Source of the DNA: Verrucomicrobiota bacterium
GTDB lineage: Bacteria; Verrucomicrobiota; Verrucomicrobiia; Limisphaerales; UBA9464
Assembly (NCBI GenBank): GCA_017309115.1
Contig: JAFLEF010000068.1
Location: 1 to 32,438 of the forward strand
Direction: 5' to 3'
Length of the DNA: 32,438 bases
Both the position numbers and the translations under genes were made by a program. The number at the start of each line of letters is the position of its first letter. Position 1 is the first letter of the stretch. Shown here in pieces: positions 1 through 7,567 of this stretch. The notes under the pieces were generated by a model. The model was given only the letters and a program-made list of their open reading frames with translations. It made no database searches and was not told the origin of the DNA.

Positions 1-26
1 CTATCGTGCCTCCTCCTGCGCGTCAC

Positions 27-190
27 AGATCACCTGGAAACCTGTAGGATTGGTCCAATCCGACAGATCACCGGGCGCTCTGTTGGTATAGCTGCCGACT
101 CCATAGATCGCCTGGCACTCTGTGGGAAGGGCCCCGGACGACAGGTCGTCTGGTGAACCAAGGCGGGTAATCTAAGGCGAGATCGGATTG
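27..190. repeat. Five degenerate direct repeats, period about 38 bp
   Basis: Short related blocks begin at 27 (AGATCACCTGG), 65 (AGATCACCGGG), 105 (AGATCGCCTGG), 143 (AGGTCGTCTGG) and 180 (AGATCGGATTG). The spacings are 38, 40, 38 and 37 bp. The first three also share CTGT about 15 bases in. Only the 8-11 base core is conserved, so this is not a CRISPR array. The period is not a multiple of three and no convincing protein covers the stretch. The rest of 1-251 shows nothing I recognise. The block lies directly upstream of the beta-helix gene. Confidence 0.45.
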
Positions 191-251
191 GGCTAGAGTA
201 ACCTCGCAAGGCGGCAACCTCAGGGACCTGCTCCACGGTGCCCTCCTGGAA

Positions 252-1778
252 GTGATCCTGGTGGAAATTGCGGTTCCCCAATTCAGGCTCCGGCTCTTCA
301 ATTGGTTGGTGCTGCCGTTCCTTTCCCCTTACTCACGCCAACGCCTGATCTCGGCGACTGTGACCGCTCTTCTACTCAGAAGTTTAATGCTCACCGGAGT
401 GGCTCACGAACCCCGTTTGCTGCCTGTCATCCCCATGGGTAACGGCGGACTCCAAATCAATGTCGCTCGAAGCGATGGCGCCAGCCTATCCGCCGCTCAA
501 GCCGACGGAATCGACCTGCTCCATTCCACCAATTTGGCTCTGAATCAGTGGTCGCCTCTCACGGCCTCGCGAACGGTGATCAATGGCCTCCTGCACTTGG
601 AACTTCCACACCCGCCCACGCCTTCCTTCTTTCTCGCCCGACAAAACCATTCGGCACCCCTTTCGGTCCACTCCGCTGCCACCTTGCGGGAAGCCGTCAA
701 TACCGCTCGACCCGGCTCCCGTATCCTCCTCGCCCCAGGAACCTACACCGGCGGCTTCGCCTTCCCTCAACTCCGAGGTCAGGAGGGAGCCCCCATTATC
801 ATCGCTGCCGCTGATCCCCTTAATCCTCCCGTAATTCAGGGCGGCGCCAACGGGATCCAACTTTCCGCTCCAGAATGAGTGGAACTCCAGGATCTCGTGT
901 TCACCGGCGCCACGGGAAACGGGCTGAACATCGACGACAGCGGAGCGCGCGAAACACCCGCCCGACATCTGGTGCTGCGTCGCCTCCGAATCACTGACGT
1001 AGGACCCACCGGCAATCGCGATGGCATCAAGCTTTCCGGTGTCACTGACTTCCGCATCGAAGGTTGCACGGTCGAGCGCTGGGGCACGGGAGGATCCGGC
1101 ATCGACCTGGTCGGCTGTCATCGGGGACTGATTGAAAGCAACGTTTTCCGACATCTGCCAGCGGCCTCCAACGGGGGCGCCAATGGTGTCCAAGCCAAAG
1201 GAGGGAGCAGTGCCATCGTCATTCGGCGGAATCGATTCGAGAACACCGGAGCGCGCGGCGTGAATCTTGGCGGCAGCACCGGCCTGGAATTCTTCCGACC
1301 GCCGCTCGTCGATGGGCAGGTTCATTGGGAAGCCAAGGAACTGCGCGTCGAGGGCAACACCTTCCTCGGCAGCACAGCTCCCATCGCATTTGTCGGGGTT
1401 TCCAACGCCGTTGTCCGCTTCAACACGATTTATGTCCCGGAACGTTGGGTGATCCGGATACTTCAGGAAAACACCGCCGCCGGATTCGGACCGTGTCGCG
1501 AAGGAACGTTCACCGACAACCTCGTGGTCTTCCAATCCACCCAGTGGTCGGCCGGCGGCGTCAACGTGGGCGGCAACACCACTCCGACCACCTTCCAGTT
1601 TGCCCGCAATTGGTGGTATTGCCTCGATGTTCCGGCCCGCAGTCGTCCCACCCTGCCCACGACGGAAACCGACGGAACGTATGGTATTTCTCCCCAGTTC
1701 CGCGATGCCACCGCCGGGGACTTGCGAATGCAACCCGGCAGCCCGGCCGCCGCAGTCGGAACCGAAGCACTTCCTTAA
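252..1778 (+). pseudogene. Secreted right-handed parallel beta-helix protein, split by an in-frame TGA
   Basis: Two open stretches, 252-875 and 879-1778, lie in the same frame and are separated only by TGA at 876-878. Together they would give a protein of about 508 residues. The first part has a hydrophobic stretch (about residues 32-50) that could be a signal peptide. It is followed by a short domain with STNLALNQWSPL, like the small fold found in many verrucomicrobial secreted proteins, and then by the start of a pectate-lyase-like helix (PGSRILLAPGTYTGGF). The second part continues the helix with repeated rungs such as NGLNI, DGIKLSGV, SGIDLVGC and NGVQAKGG. The rungs run across the stop, and TGG (Trp) at this codon would read PEWVELQDL. 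This favours one broken gene, a recoded stop or a base error over two genes. The GTG start at 252 is uncertain. Substrate unknown; polysaccharide binding or cleavage is a guess. Confidence 0.75.
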
Positions 1779-1865
1779 GTCCTAACTGACATCCGGCTCT
1801 TGTCTTGGCCGAACTCAGGACATTCCCCGTCCTCAATCGAAGCCGCTACCCGGACTGTAAACTTG

Positions 1866-3386
1866 TTAGCGCTCCGCCACAAAGCTCTCTGCCAGCGCAA
1901 TGGCCTTCCGCATCGCGAGCGACTTATTGACGGTCTCCTCGTATTCGGCTTCCGGTGTGGAATCATTGACCCAGCCGCCACCGGCCTGCACATAGGCCCG
2001 CCCGTTCTTCACTAGGGCCGTACGAATCGTGATGCAGTGGTCCGCGTTTCCGTTGAAACTGAAGTAACCTACGCAGCCGCCATAGGGACCACGGGTGGTG
2101 CCTTCCAACTCCGAGATCAATTGCATCGCCCGGATTTTCGGAGCTCCGCTGAGCGTGCCGGCGGGGAAGGTGGTGCGCATGAGGTCAAAGGCACTGTGGG
2201 TCGGAGACAACATCCCGTTCACCTGCGAAACGATGTGCATCACGTGGCTGTACCGTTCGATGATCATCAGGTCCTTGACTTGCACCGAACCATATTCGCA
2301 AACACGCCCGATGTCGTTTCGCGCGAGGTCCACCAACATCACGTGTTCGGCACGTTCCTTGGGATCGGCGAGCAACTCCTCGCTCAGGGCCTTGTCCTCG
2401 GCCACGGTCTTGCCCCGACGCCGGGTGCCGGCGATCGGACGAATCTCCACCTGGCGGTCCACACAGCGCACATGCAATTCCGGTGAGGCTCCGACCAACG
2501 CCATGCCCTCGAGCTCAAGCAGGAACATGTAAGGAGAAGGGTTTACCGTGCGAACAGCGCGGTACACGTCGAGCGGCGTGGCCTTGATGTCGGCACTGAA
2601 TCGCTGTGATCCGACCACCTGAATGATGTCGCCGGCGGTGATGAATTTCTTCGCCGTGAGCACGTTTGCCTCAAACTGACTGCGGGACGTGTTGGAAACG
2701 AAGTCGACCGCTGGCGGTTCCACCGGCAGTTGCACGGGCGCCGGTTCAAACGGCTGCTTGAGCAGTTCCACCAAACGATCGATCTCGCCTACCGCGTCCT
2801 CATAGGCCTCGCTGGCCGGACGGCCGGGTTCGATGACGGCATTGACCAGAACCGTCAACGTCTGGGCCACGCGATCGAAAATGAGCAATTCGTCGGCGAT
2901 CAGGAAATAAAGCGTCGGCGTGTCGAGCTCGTCCTGCGCCGGCCGGGGCACCACCGGTTCCACGTCGTGAATGAATTCGTAACCGATGAAGCCCACGGCT
3001 CCACCAGTGAAGCGCGGCAGTCCCGGGAGATCGACGGGCCTAAAGCGTGCGAGCACCTGCTCAACCACCTGGAGTCCATCGGCCACATGGCCCGCACCCG
3101 GTTCCCGGGATACCTCATGGCGCTGGGTCATTCGGCCGTTCTCCCACACTTCGACATGACGCCCTTGCTGGCGGATCACGGACCGGGGATTGCAACCGAC
3201 AAAGGAATAGCGGCCCAAGTGTTCGCCGCCTTCGACCGACTCAAACAGGAACGATTCCCCCTGACCGCGCAATTTCCAATAGGCCGACAGCGGCGTCTCG
3301 AAGTCGGCAAGCAGCCGGCGGGTGACGGGGATCAAGTTGCCCCGTTCCGCCAGTTTGAGGAATTCACTCAGCGAAGGTGCGTCCAT
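1866..3386 (-). CDS. trpE: Anthranilate synthase component I
   Basis: Catalyses formation of anthranilate from chorismate, with glutamine-derived ammonia supplied by TrpG, as the first committed step of tryptophan synthesis. The 506 residues match the usual length. Visible motifs are LFES at 47-50 (the region of the tryptophan feedback site), GAVGFIGYEF at 129-138, PIAGTRRRG at 317-325, HVMLVDLARND at 348-358, FPAGTLSGAPK at 407-417 and STPEAEYEET at 476-485. These belong to the chorismate-binding domain shared with PabB. The feedback-like N-terminus and full length favour TrpE over PabB. ATG at 3386 is the only reasonable start. No trpG, trpD or trpC is nearby. It lies 85 bp downstream of the glycosyltransferase on the same strand, so co-transcription is possible. 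I see no Trp-rich leader peptide. Confidence 0.93.
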   Translation of the reverse strand: MDAPSLSEFLKLAERGNLIPVTRRLLADFETPLSAYWKLRGQGESFLFESVEGGEHLGRYSFVGCNPRSVIRQQGRHVEVWENGRMTQRHEVSREPGAGHVADGLQVVEQVLARFRPVDLPGLPRFTGGAVGFIGYEFIHDVEPVVPRPAQDELDTPTLYFLIADELLIFDRVAQTLTVLVNAVIEPGRPASEAYEDAVGEIDRLVELLKQPFEPAPVQLPVEPPAVDFVSNTSRSQFEANVLTAKKFITAGDIIQVVGSQRFSADIKATPLDVYRAVRTVNPSPYMFLLELEGMALVGASPELHVRCVDRQVEIRPIAGTRRRGKTVAEDKALSEELLADPKERAEHVMLVDLARNDIGRVCEYGSVQVKDLMIIERYSHVMHIVSQVNGMLSPTHSAFDLMRTTFPAGTLSGAPKIRAMQLISELEGTTRGPYGGCVGYFSFNGNADHCITIRTALVKNGRAYVQAGGGWVNDSTPEAEYEETVNKSLAMRKAIALAESFVAER

Positions 3387-3407
3387 AACGGTCCGACGCG
3401 AAACCTA

Positions 3408-3466
3408 CCCGGGACCCCTCCCGGGAAGCCAGAGGGGAAACGTCCGGGAGTGAATCCTCACTTCCC
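3408..3466 (-). promoter_or_regulatory. Two short hairpins in the glycosyltransferase-trpE spacer
   Basis: The 85 bp between the glycosyltransferase stop and the trpE start holds two inverted repeats. One is GGGAGTGA-ATCC-TCACTTCCC at 3446-3466 (8 paired bases, one bulge). The other is CCCGGG-ACCCCT-CCCGGG at 3408-3425. Neither is followed by a U-run and there are no tandem Trp codons, so a classical attenuator or a strong terminator is not supported. They may mark a processing or weak termination point. Function unknown. Confidence 0.25.
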
Positions 3467-3471
3467 TTCGC

Positions 3472-4788
3472 TCAGAACGAGGGTTTCGGGCGCCAGCGAC
3501 GGACTTCGGTCACCAGGAACCGTTCCACCAGATCAGCCGCGCGGTTGAGTCCGTCAGCCTGGGCAATTTCCTGCTGAAACCGCCGGGCGACGTTCCGATA
3601 GGACGGATTCTCCAACACCTTCCGCACGGCAACGCGCAGACGAGCCTCAGTCAGGCGTTTCACGGGCACGAATTCTCCGGCGCCCAGGTACTTCACCCGC
3701 GACGCCACACCGGGTTGATCGTTGGCAATGGGAATGGCCACCAGAGGCACCCCCTCCCGCAGACTCTCCAGGGTGGTGTTCAGGCCAGCGTGGGTGATGA
3801 CCAAATGAGCCCGCCGCAACAATTCCAATTGGGGAGCGAACTTCACCACCAGCGGATGGCCCGGGAGGCCCGGCCAGTCCGGAGCCTGGGCCGATCCCAG
3901 TGAAATCACGAGTTGCGCGTCCAGGCCCACACAGGCGGCGGCGATGGTTCGGAAGACGTCATAGAGCCGATTCTGCAGCGTTCCCAACGAGGCGTAGATC
4001 AAGGGACGGCCGTTTAGGCATTCCCAGGGAAAGGTCACGGGAATCCGGGCGTCGGGCAGCGTCCAGGGACCGGTAAAACGAAAGCAGTCCGGGAACCGTC
4101 GCCCGGGAAACTCAAAGCCGGCCGGCTGCTGGGACAACTGGAGCAGGGGGGATTCTCCCTGATCATTGGCATGCAACGGCGGCAACGCCCAAAGCCGACG
4201 CTGGACGTTCAATGAACCGAAGTACCACGCGAGCAGCGGACGTCCGAACAGGTAGGCCAGTTGATTGCGCAGGCGCGCCCCCACTGTCGACCGATGTTCC
4301 CAGCATTCATTGAACGGCGGTAAGGCCGGATCGGCATGCAAGGCCAACGCGTGACAGGCCGTGGCGTAAGGCAATCCCAGATGCTGCGCCACACTCACAG
4401 CGCCGTGTCCAATCTGATCCAGGATCATCCCCTCCATCCGGGCCTCCGACAGAGCTCGCGGCAGTTCCCGGAGATGAACCTGATTTTCCTCCTGCAGGCA
4501 GGTCAGGACGTACTTCAAGGCCGCCCAACCGCTCAACTCGCCCAAGCGCTGCATGCGACGCGGGGTTTCCCCCAGCGGATACTCGGACGTCGCCAAAGGT
4601 ACGAATTCGATGCCGGCGGATCGCACCGCCCGCTCGGCGTCCAGCACCCCGAAATACGTCAGGGAATAGCCGCGATCGACCAGTTTTCGTCCGAGCGCGA
4701 GGGCCGGATTGAGGTGTCCGGACAGCGGCGGACAGACCAGCCCCAACCTCACCGGTGGGCCGGGATCTCGCGGCCGCGGCGGGTTCAT
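3472..4788 (-). CDS. MGT-type glycosyltransferase (CrtX/UGT-like, GT1 family)
   Basis: Likely transfers a sugar from a nucleotide sugar to a small lipophilic acceptor. From the start at 4788 the protein has 438 residues. The N-terminal half contains SGHLNP at 23-28, the typical macrolide/zeaxanthin glycosyltransferase loop. The C-terminal half has HAGLNT at 333-338, followed by EGVPLVAIP and a DQ pair at 357-358, the donor-binding region of GT1 enzymes. The sequence most resembles zeaxanthin glucosyltransferases, but the acceptor cannot be read from sequence. An in-frame ATG at 4866 would add 26 poorly structured residues; 4788 was chosen because the conserved fold starts just after it, although neither start has a clear Shine-Dalgarno site. 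It lies 87 bp after the response regulator on the same strand. ispH, about 3 kb away on the other strand, would suit an isoprenoid acceptor. Confidence 0.82.
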   Translation of the reverse strand: MNPPRPRDPGPPVRLGLVCPPLSGHLNPALALGRKLVDRGYSLTYFGVLDAERAVRSAGIEFVPLATSEYPLGETPRRMQRLGELSGWAALKYVLTCLQEENQVHLRELPRALSEARMEGMILDQIGHGAVSVAQHLGLPYATACHALALHADPALPPFNECWEHRSTVGARLRNQLAYLFGRPLLAWYFGSLNVQRRLWALPPLHANDQGESPLLQLSQQPAGFEFPGRRFPDCFRFTGPWTLPDARIPVTFPWECLNGRPLIYASLGTLQNRLYDVFRTIAAACVGLDAQLVISLGSAQAPDWPGLPGHPLVVKFAPQLELLRRAHLVITHAGLNTTLESLREGVPLVAIPIANDQPGVASRVKYLGAGEFVPVKRLTEARLRVAVRKVLENPSYRNVARRFQQEIAQADGLNRAADLVERFLVTEVRRWRPKPSF

Positions 4789-4875
4789 GGATGGACTTCT
4801 GCGGAACGATTCCAAGGCCGGCATTCCACCAGCAGCAACGCCTCCCGAAGCCCGCCGGATGCCCACAATCGCGGT

Positions 4876-6249
4876 TCAGAACTCTTCGAGACCAAACTCA
4901 TGTAAACGTCGATGAAGGGTGCGGCGGCTGATGTTCAGTTTCTTGGCCGCGAGCGTTCGATTGCCGTTGGTCTCCTGGAGCGCGTGGATCAGGAGCTGCT
5001 TCGCCGCGTCCTTCATGGAGAGACGACCGGTGGACAACTGCTCCCGGGTGGCTTGCTCCGTGTACACCGACTGTGGGGTTCGCACCGCGGGCGGCAGGTC
5101 GCGTCCTGTGATCTGACCGCCGCGGCACAAGACGACGGCGTGTTCGATGGCAGCGCGCAGTTCCCGGACGTTGCCCGGCCAATGGTACTTCAGCAGCAGT
5201 TCCATGGCTTCCGTGCTAAGCGACTGGACTGGCTTGCCGTTGTCTTCCGCAAATTCCTTTAGGAAGGCCGTGGCCAAGGCGGGGATATCGAGGGCTCGTT
5301 CCCGCAGCGGCGGCAGGTGGATCGGCACCACGGCGAGACGGTAATAGAGGTCTTCCCGGAATTTCCCCTCCTTCACCAAAGCCATCAGATCCTTGTTCGT
5401 CGCCGTCACCAACCGAACATCGGCGCTGAGAGTCTTGCTGGATCCCAGACGTTCGAAGGTCCGTTCGCCCAAAAAGCGCAGCAACTTCACCTGAGTGGTG
5501 GCGTCAATCTCACCAATTTCATCGAGGAACAAGGTCCCGCCCTGGGCCTGCTCAATGCGCCCAATCCGGCGTTCGTGCGCGCCGGTGTAGGCCCCCCGCT
5601 CCGCCCCAAACAACTCGCTCTCCAGCAATGTCGCCGGCAACGCCGCACAATTCACCGTGACCATCGGACCCCGGGCGCGCGGACTGTTCTGATGAATGGC
5701 TTTGGCGACCAGTTCCTTCCCCGTGCCGCTTTCGCCCGTGATCAGCACCGTCGCCTTGGTGGGCGCAACCGCCTGGATGGTTTCGAACACCTCCTTCATC
5801 GCCGGCGCGTCGCCGATGATGTTCTCCACGCCGAACTTCTTCTCCAACCGCTGGTGCAGTTGCTGATTCTCCGTCTCCAGATTCTGCCGCTGCAAGGCGC
5901 GTCGAATCCGCAGTTCCAGTTCGTCGATCTGCAGTTTGCCCTTGGAAATATAGTCGTCCGCCCCCTCCTTCATCGCCTGTACGGCAACATCCTCGGACCC
6001 ATAGGCCGTCATCAGGATGCAAACCGGCGGCTTCTGCAGCGACTTGGCGCGCTTGATCAGCTTCAGACCGTCCTCACCGGCCATTCGCAGATCGGTCAGC
6101 AACACCGCGAATGGCTCCTTCTCCAACAACTGCCAGGCACTTTGGGCATCCTCCGCCACGTAAACGTCAAACTTGTCCTCCAACGCCGCCCGCAGGCCCT
6201 CTCGCGTCGTCTTCTCGTCGTCAACTATCAGCAGGGTGGGTGTGGTCAT
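4876..6249 (-). CDS. Sigma-54-dependent response regulator, NtrC family
   Basis: An enhancer-binding activator of sigma-54 RNA polymerase controlled by phosphorylation. With the ATG at 6249 it has 457 residues in three parts. The receiver domain (about 1-120) has D10-D11, phospho-acceptor D53 in LLTD, T81 and K103. The AAA+ domain (about 140-370) has Walker A GESGTGKE at 172-179, GAYTGA at 219-224 for contact with sigma-54 (Tyr in place of the usual Phe, a common variant) and Walker B LFLDE at 240-244. The Fis-type helix-turn-helix is at the C-terminus, in the last 45 residues or so. An upstream in-frame ATG at 6357 would add 36 proline/arginine-rich residues outside the receiver fold, so it was rejected. 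No histidine kinase is encoded in the window. Targets are unknown. Confidence 0.93.
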   Translation of the reverse strand: MTTPTLLIVDDEKTTREGLRAALEDKFDVYVAEDAQSAWQLLEKEPFAVLLTDLRMAGEDGLKLIKRAKSLQKPPVCILMTAYGSEDVAVQAMKEGADDYISKGKLQIDELELRIRRALQRQNLETENQQLHQRLEKKFGVENIIGDAPAMKEVFETIQAVAPTKATVLITGESGTGKELVAKAIHQNSPRARGPMVTVNCAALPATLLESELFGAERGAYTGAHERRIGRIEQAQGGTLFLDEIGEIDATTQVKLLRFLGERTFERLGSSKTLSADVRLVTATNKDLMALVKEGKFREDLYYRLAVVPIHLPPLRERALDIPALATAFLKEFAEDNGKPVQSLSTEAMELLLKYHWPGNVRELRAAIEHAVVLCRGGQITGRDLPPAVRTPQSVYTEQATREQLSTGRLSMKDAAKQLLIHALQETNGNRTLAAKKLNISRRTLHRRLHEFGLEEF

Positions 6250-6417
6250 GCCGGAACAAACAACCCGAGTTCGGCTGCGTGAACCGGGATTCCTCGGTCC
6301 CGGCAGCTTGGGAGTCACGGGCACTAGCGTCAAGAAGCCCGCCGGAACGCCCGACATCCCGTCCCGAAGCCCTTCCGTTCCCGGCCCACCCCCGTCAAAT
6401 CCCCAGTTGACTCATTC

Positions 6418-6434
6418 ACTTTGCCGCGCAAAGT
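6418..6434. promoter_or_regulatory. Palindromic operator upstream of the membrane protein/regulator pair
   Basis: ACTTTG-CCGCG-CAAAGT is a perfect inverted repeat with 6-base arms and a 5-base centre. It ends 6 bases before the GTG start at 6441. A second copy of the same arms lies at 7415-7431, just after the regulator gene. The match between the two sites, at both ends of a regulator-containing pair, suggests they are binding sites of the winged-helix protein at 7073-7381. That assignment is inference. The site is so close to the start codon that it would sit over the transcription start or the ribosome-binding region. Confidence 0.6.
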
Positions 6435-6440
6435 AAGTCC

Positions 6441-7076
6441 GTGAATCCGGCCGACGCCGCGGAACAATTGAACACCATCCGGACCCTGATGGAGCGGGCG
6501 GCGCTTTACCGGCGGGCACTGGGTCCCACGCTGGTGGGGCTGGGAGTCCTGGGTCTGGCGGCCGGAGCCCTGGGGTATGGGGTCGGGATTGGCCAGGACC
6601 ATTCCCGTACCTTCGTGCTTTATTGGTCGGCGGTGGCGCTGCTGGGGGTGGTGGGCGCCAGTCTCCAAATGCGTCGTCAGGCGCTGGGCGCAGCCGAACC
6701 GTTCTTCACCCCGCCCACGCGCCGAATCGTCGGCGCCATGCTCCCGGTTTATGCCGTGGCCATTGTTGGCACGGTGTACCTGACCCTGCTGTTTGGTGCG
6801 CTGACCAAAGTCATGGCCGAGACGTTACTGCCGTTCTGGATGGCGCTGCACGGACTCGCCCTGCATGCCGCCGGGCATTTCACCTTTCGTGGGATTCGCT
6901 GGCTGGGCTGGGCCTTCATCGCCGCGGGCCTGGCCGTGGGCGGTCTCTGGGCCCTCACCCGGGCCGATCTTCCTACGCTATCCCAGGCGCATCTGCTCAT
7001 GGGAGCCGTCTTTGGACTGGGCCACCTGCTGGCGGGCGGCTGGATCCTGGCGGCGGAACGACGCGCCTTGCCGTGA
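6441..7076 (+). CDS. Integral membrane protein of unknown function
   Basis: 211 residues. A short charged N-terminus (about 25 residues, AEQLNTIRTLMERAALYRRAL) precedes about six hydrophobic segments. These include LVGLGVLGLAAGALGYGVG, FVLYWSAVALLGVVGA, a segment around AVAIVGTVYLTLLFG, WMALHGLALHAAGHF, LGWAFIAAGLAVGGLWAL and LLMGAVFGLGHLLAGGWIL. No enzyme motif is visible. GTG at 6441 was chosen because the N-terminal helix before the first membrane segment looks conserved in type, although no Shine-Dalgarno site precedes it. Its stop overlaps the start of the winged-helix regulator (GTGA at 7073-7076), so the two are translationally coupled. This arrangement, a membrane protein paired with a small one-component regulator, is common but its physiological role is unknown. 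Divergent from the response regulator, with a 191 bp shared upstream region. Confidence 0.8.
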   Translation: MNPADAAEQLNTIRTLMERAALYRRALGPTLVGLGVLGLAAGALGYGVGIGQDHSRTFVLYWSAVALLGVVGASLQMRRQALGAAEPFFTPPTRRIVGAMLPVYAVAIVGTVYLTLLFGALTKVMAETLLPFWMALHGLALHAAGHFTFRGIRWLGWAFIAAGLAVGGLWALTRADLPTLSQAHLLMGAVFGLGHLLAGGWILAAERRALP

Positions 7077-7381
7077 ATCCCGAGCCGTTCCTGCAACTGG
7101 ATCGCGTCATTCATGAGAAGGGACGCCTCGCCATTCTCGCCGCTTTGGCCGCGTCGCCCGAACTCGCCTTCACCGAACTCCGCAGTCTGCTCCAGATGAC
7201 CGACGGCAACCTCACCACCCACATCCGCACCCTGCAGGAGGCAGGCTACGTGGCCGTCACCAAGTCCTATCGGGAACAACGTCCCCTCACCACCTGCTCC
7301 CTCACCCCCGCCGGTCGGGAAGCCTTCACCCGCCAGGTGGATCTGCTCGCGCAGATCGTCGCCGAAACTCGAAAATTGTGA
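7073..7381 (+). CDS. Small winged-helix transcriptional regulator (HTH_34/ArsR-MarR-like)
   Basis: 102 residues, nearly all one winged helix-turn-helix. The fold reads HEKGRLAILAALAAS (helix 1), LAFTELRSLLQMTDGNLTTH (helices 2-3, recognition helix around GNLTTHIRTLQEAG), a wing around YVAVTKSYREQRPLTTCSL, and a C-terminal helix for dimerisation. There is no ligand domain, so any signal must act through the partner membrane protein or directly on the dimer. The GTG start at 7073 overlaps the preceding stop by four bases (GTGA). A longer in-frame extension upstream was rejected because it is out-of-frame translation of the membrane gene. It probably binds ACTTTG-N5-CAAAG sites at 6418 and 7415 and controls its own operon. 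Confidence 0.85.
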   Translation: MNPEPFLQLDRVIHEKGRLAILAALAASPELAFTELRSLLQMTDGNLTTHIRTLQEAGYVAVTKSYREQRPLTTCSLTPAGREAFTRQVDLLAQIVAETRKL

Positions 7382-7414
7382 CCCGATTGAACATTTCCCA
7401 ACCCGTGCGTTCTT

Positions 7415-7431
7415 ACTTTGTAATACAAAGC
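7415..7431. promoter_or_regulatory. Second copy of the ACTTTG-N5-CAAAG operator
   Basis: ACTTTG-TAATA-CAAAGC lies 34 bp after the regulator stop and about 137 bp before the ispH start. Eleven of the twelve arm positions match the site at 6418-6434. Its position suggests that the regulator also controls the next transcript, which would include ispH, or that the site serves as an auxiliary operator for looping. I could not find a good -35/-10 pair around it. Confidence 0.55.
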
Positions 7432-7567
7432 TTGTGATTCCCATGCGATCCACCAAGACTCCGTGTCGTCGAGGTGACCCAAACACCCCATGGCTCTTCC
7501 GGCCATTTGACATTTGCCCTTCCCCGGAACCCTTTGCCCCCAGCCCAGCGCCCCGCGCCTTCTCACC

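Noticed and set aside
27-190. CRISPR array
   Set aside because: Repeat cores are only 8-11 bases and degenerate, spacing varies, and no cas genes are present.
876-878. Selenocysteine codon
   Set aside because: No bacterial SECIS-like stem-loop in the right position, and the protein class is not a known selenoprotein family.
486-1733. Long minus-strand ORF (415 codons) opposite the beta-helix gene
   Set aside because: Low-complexity Gly/Arg-rich translation; an effect of high GC on the antisense frame of a real gene.
3387-3471. trp attenuator before trpE
   Set aside because: No leader peptide with Trp codons and no U-tract after the hairpins.
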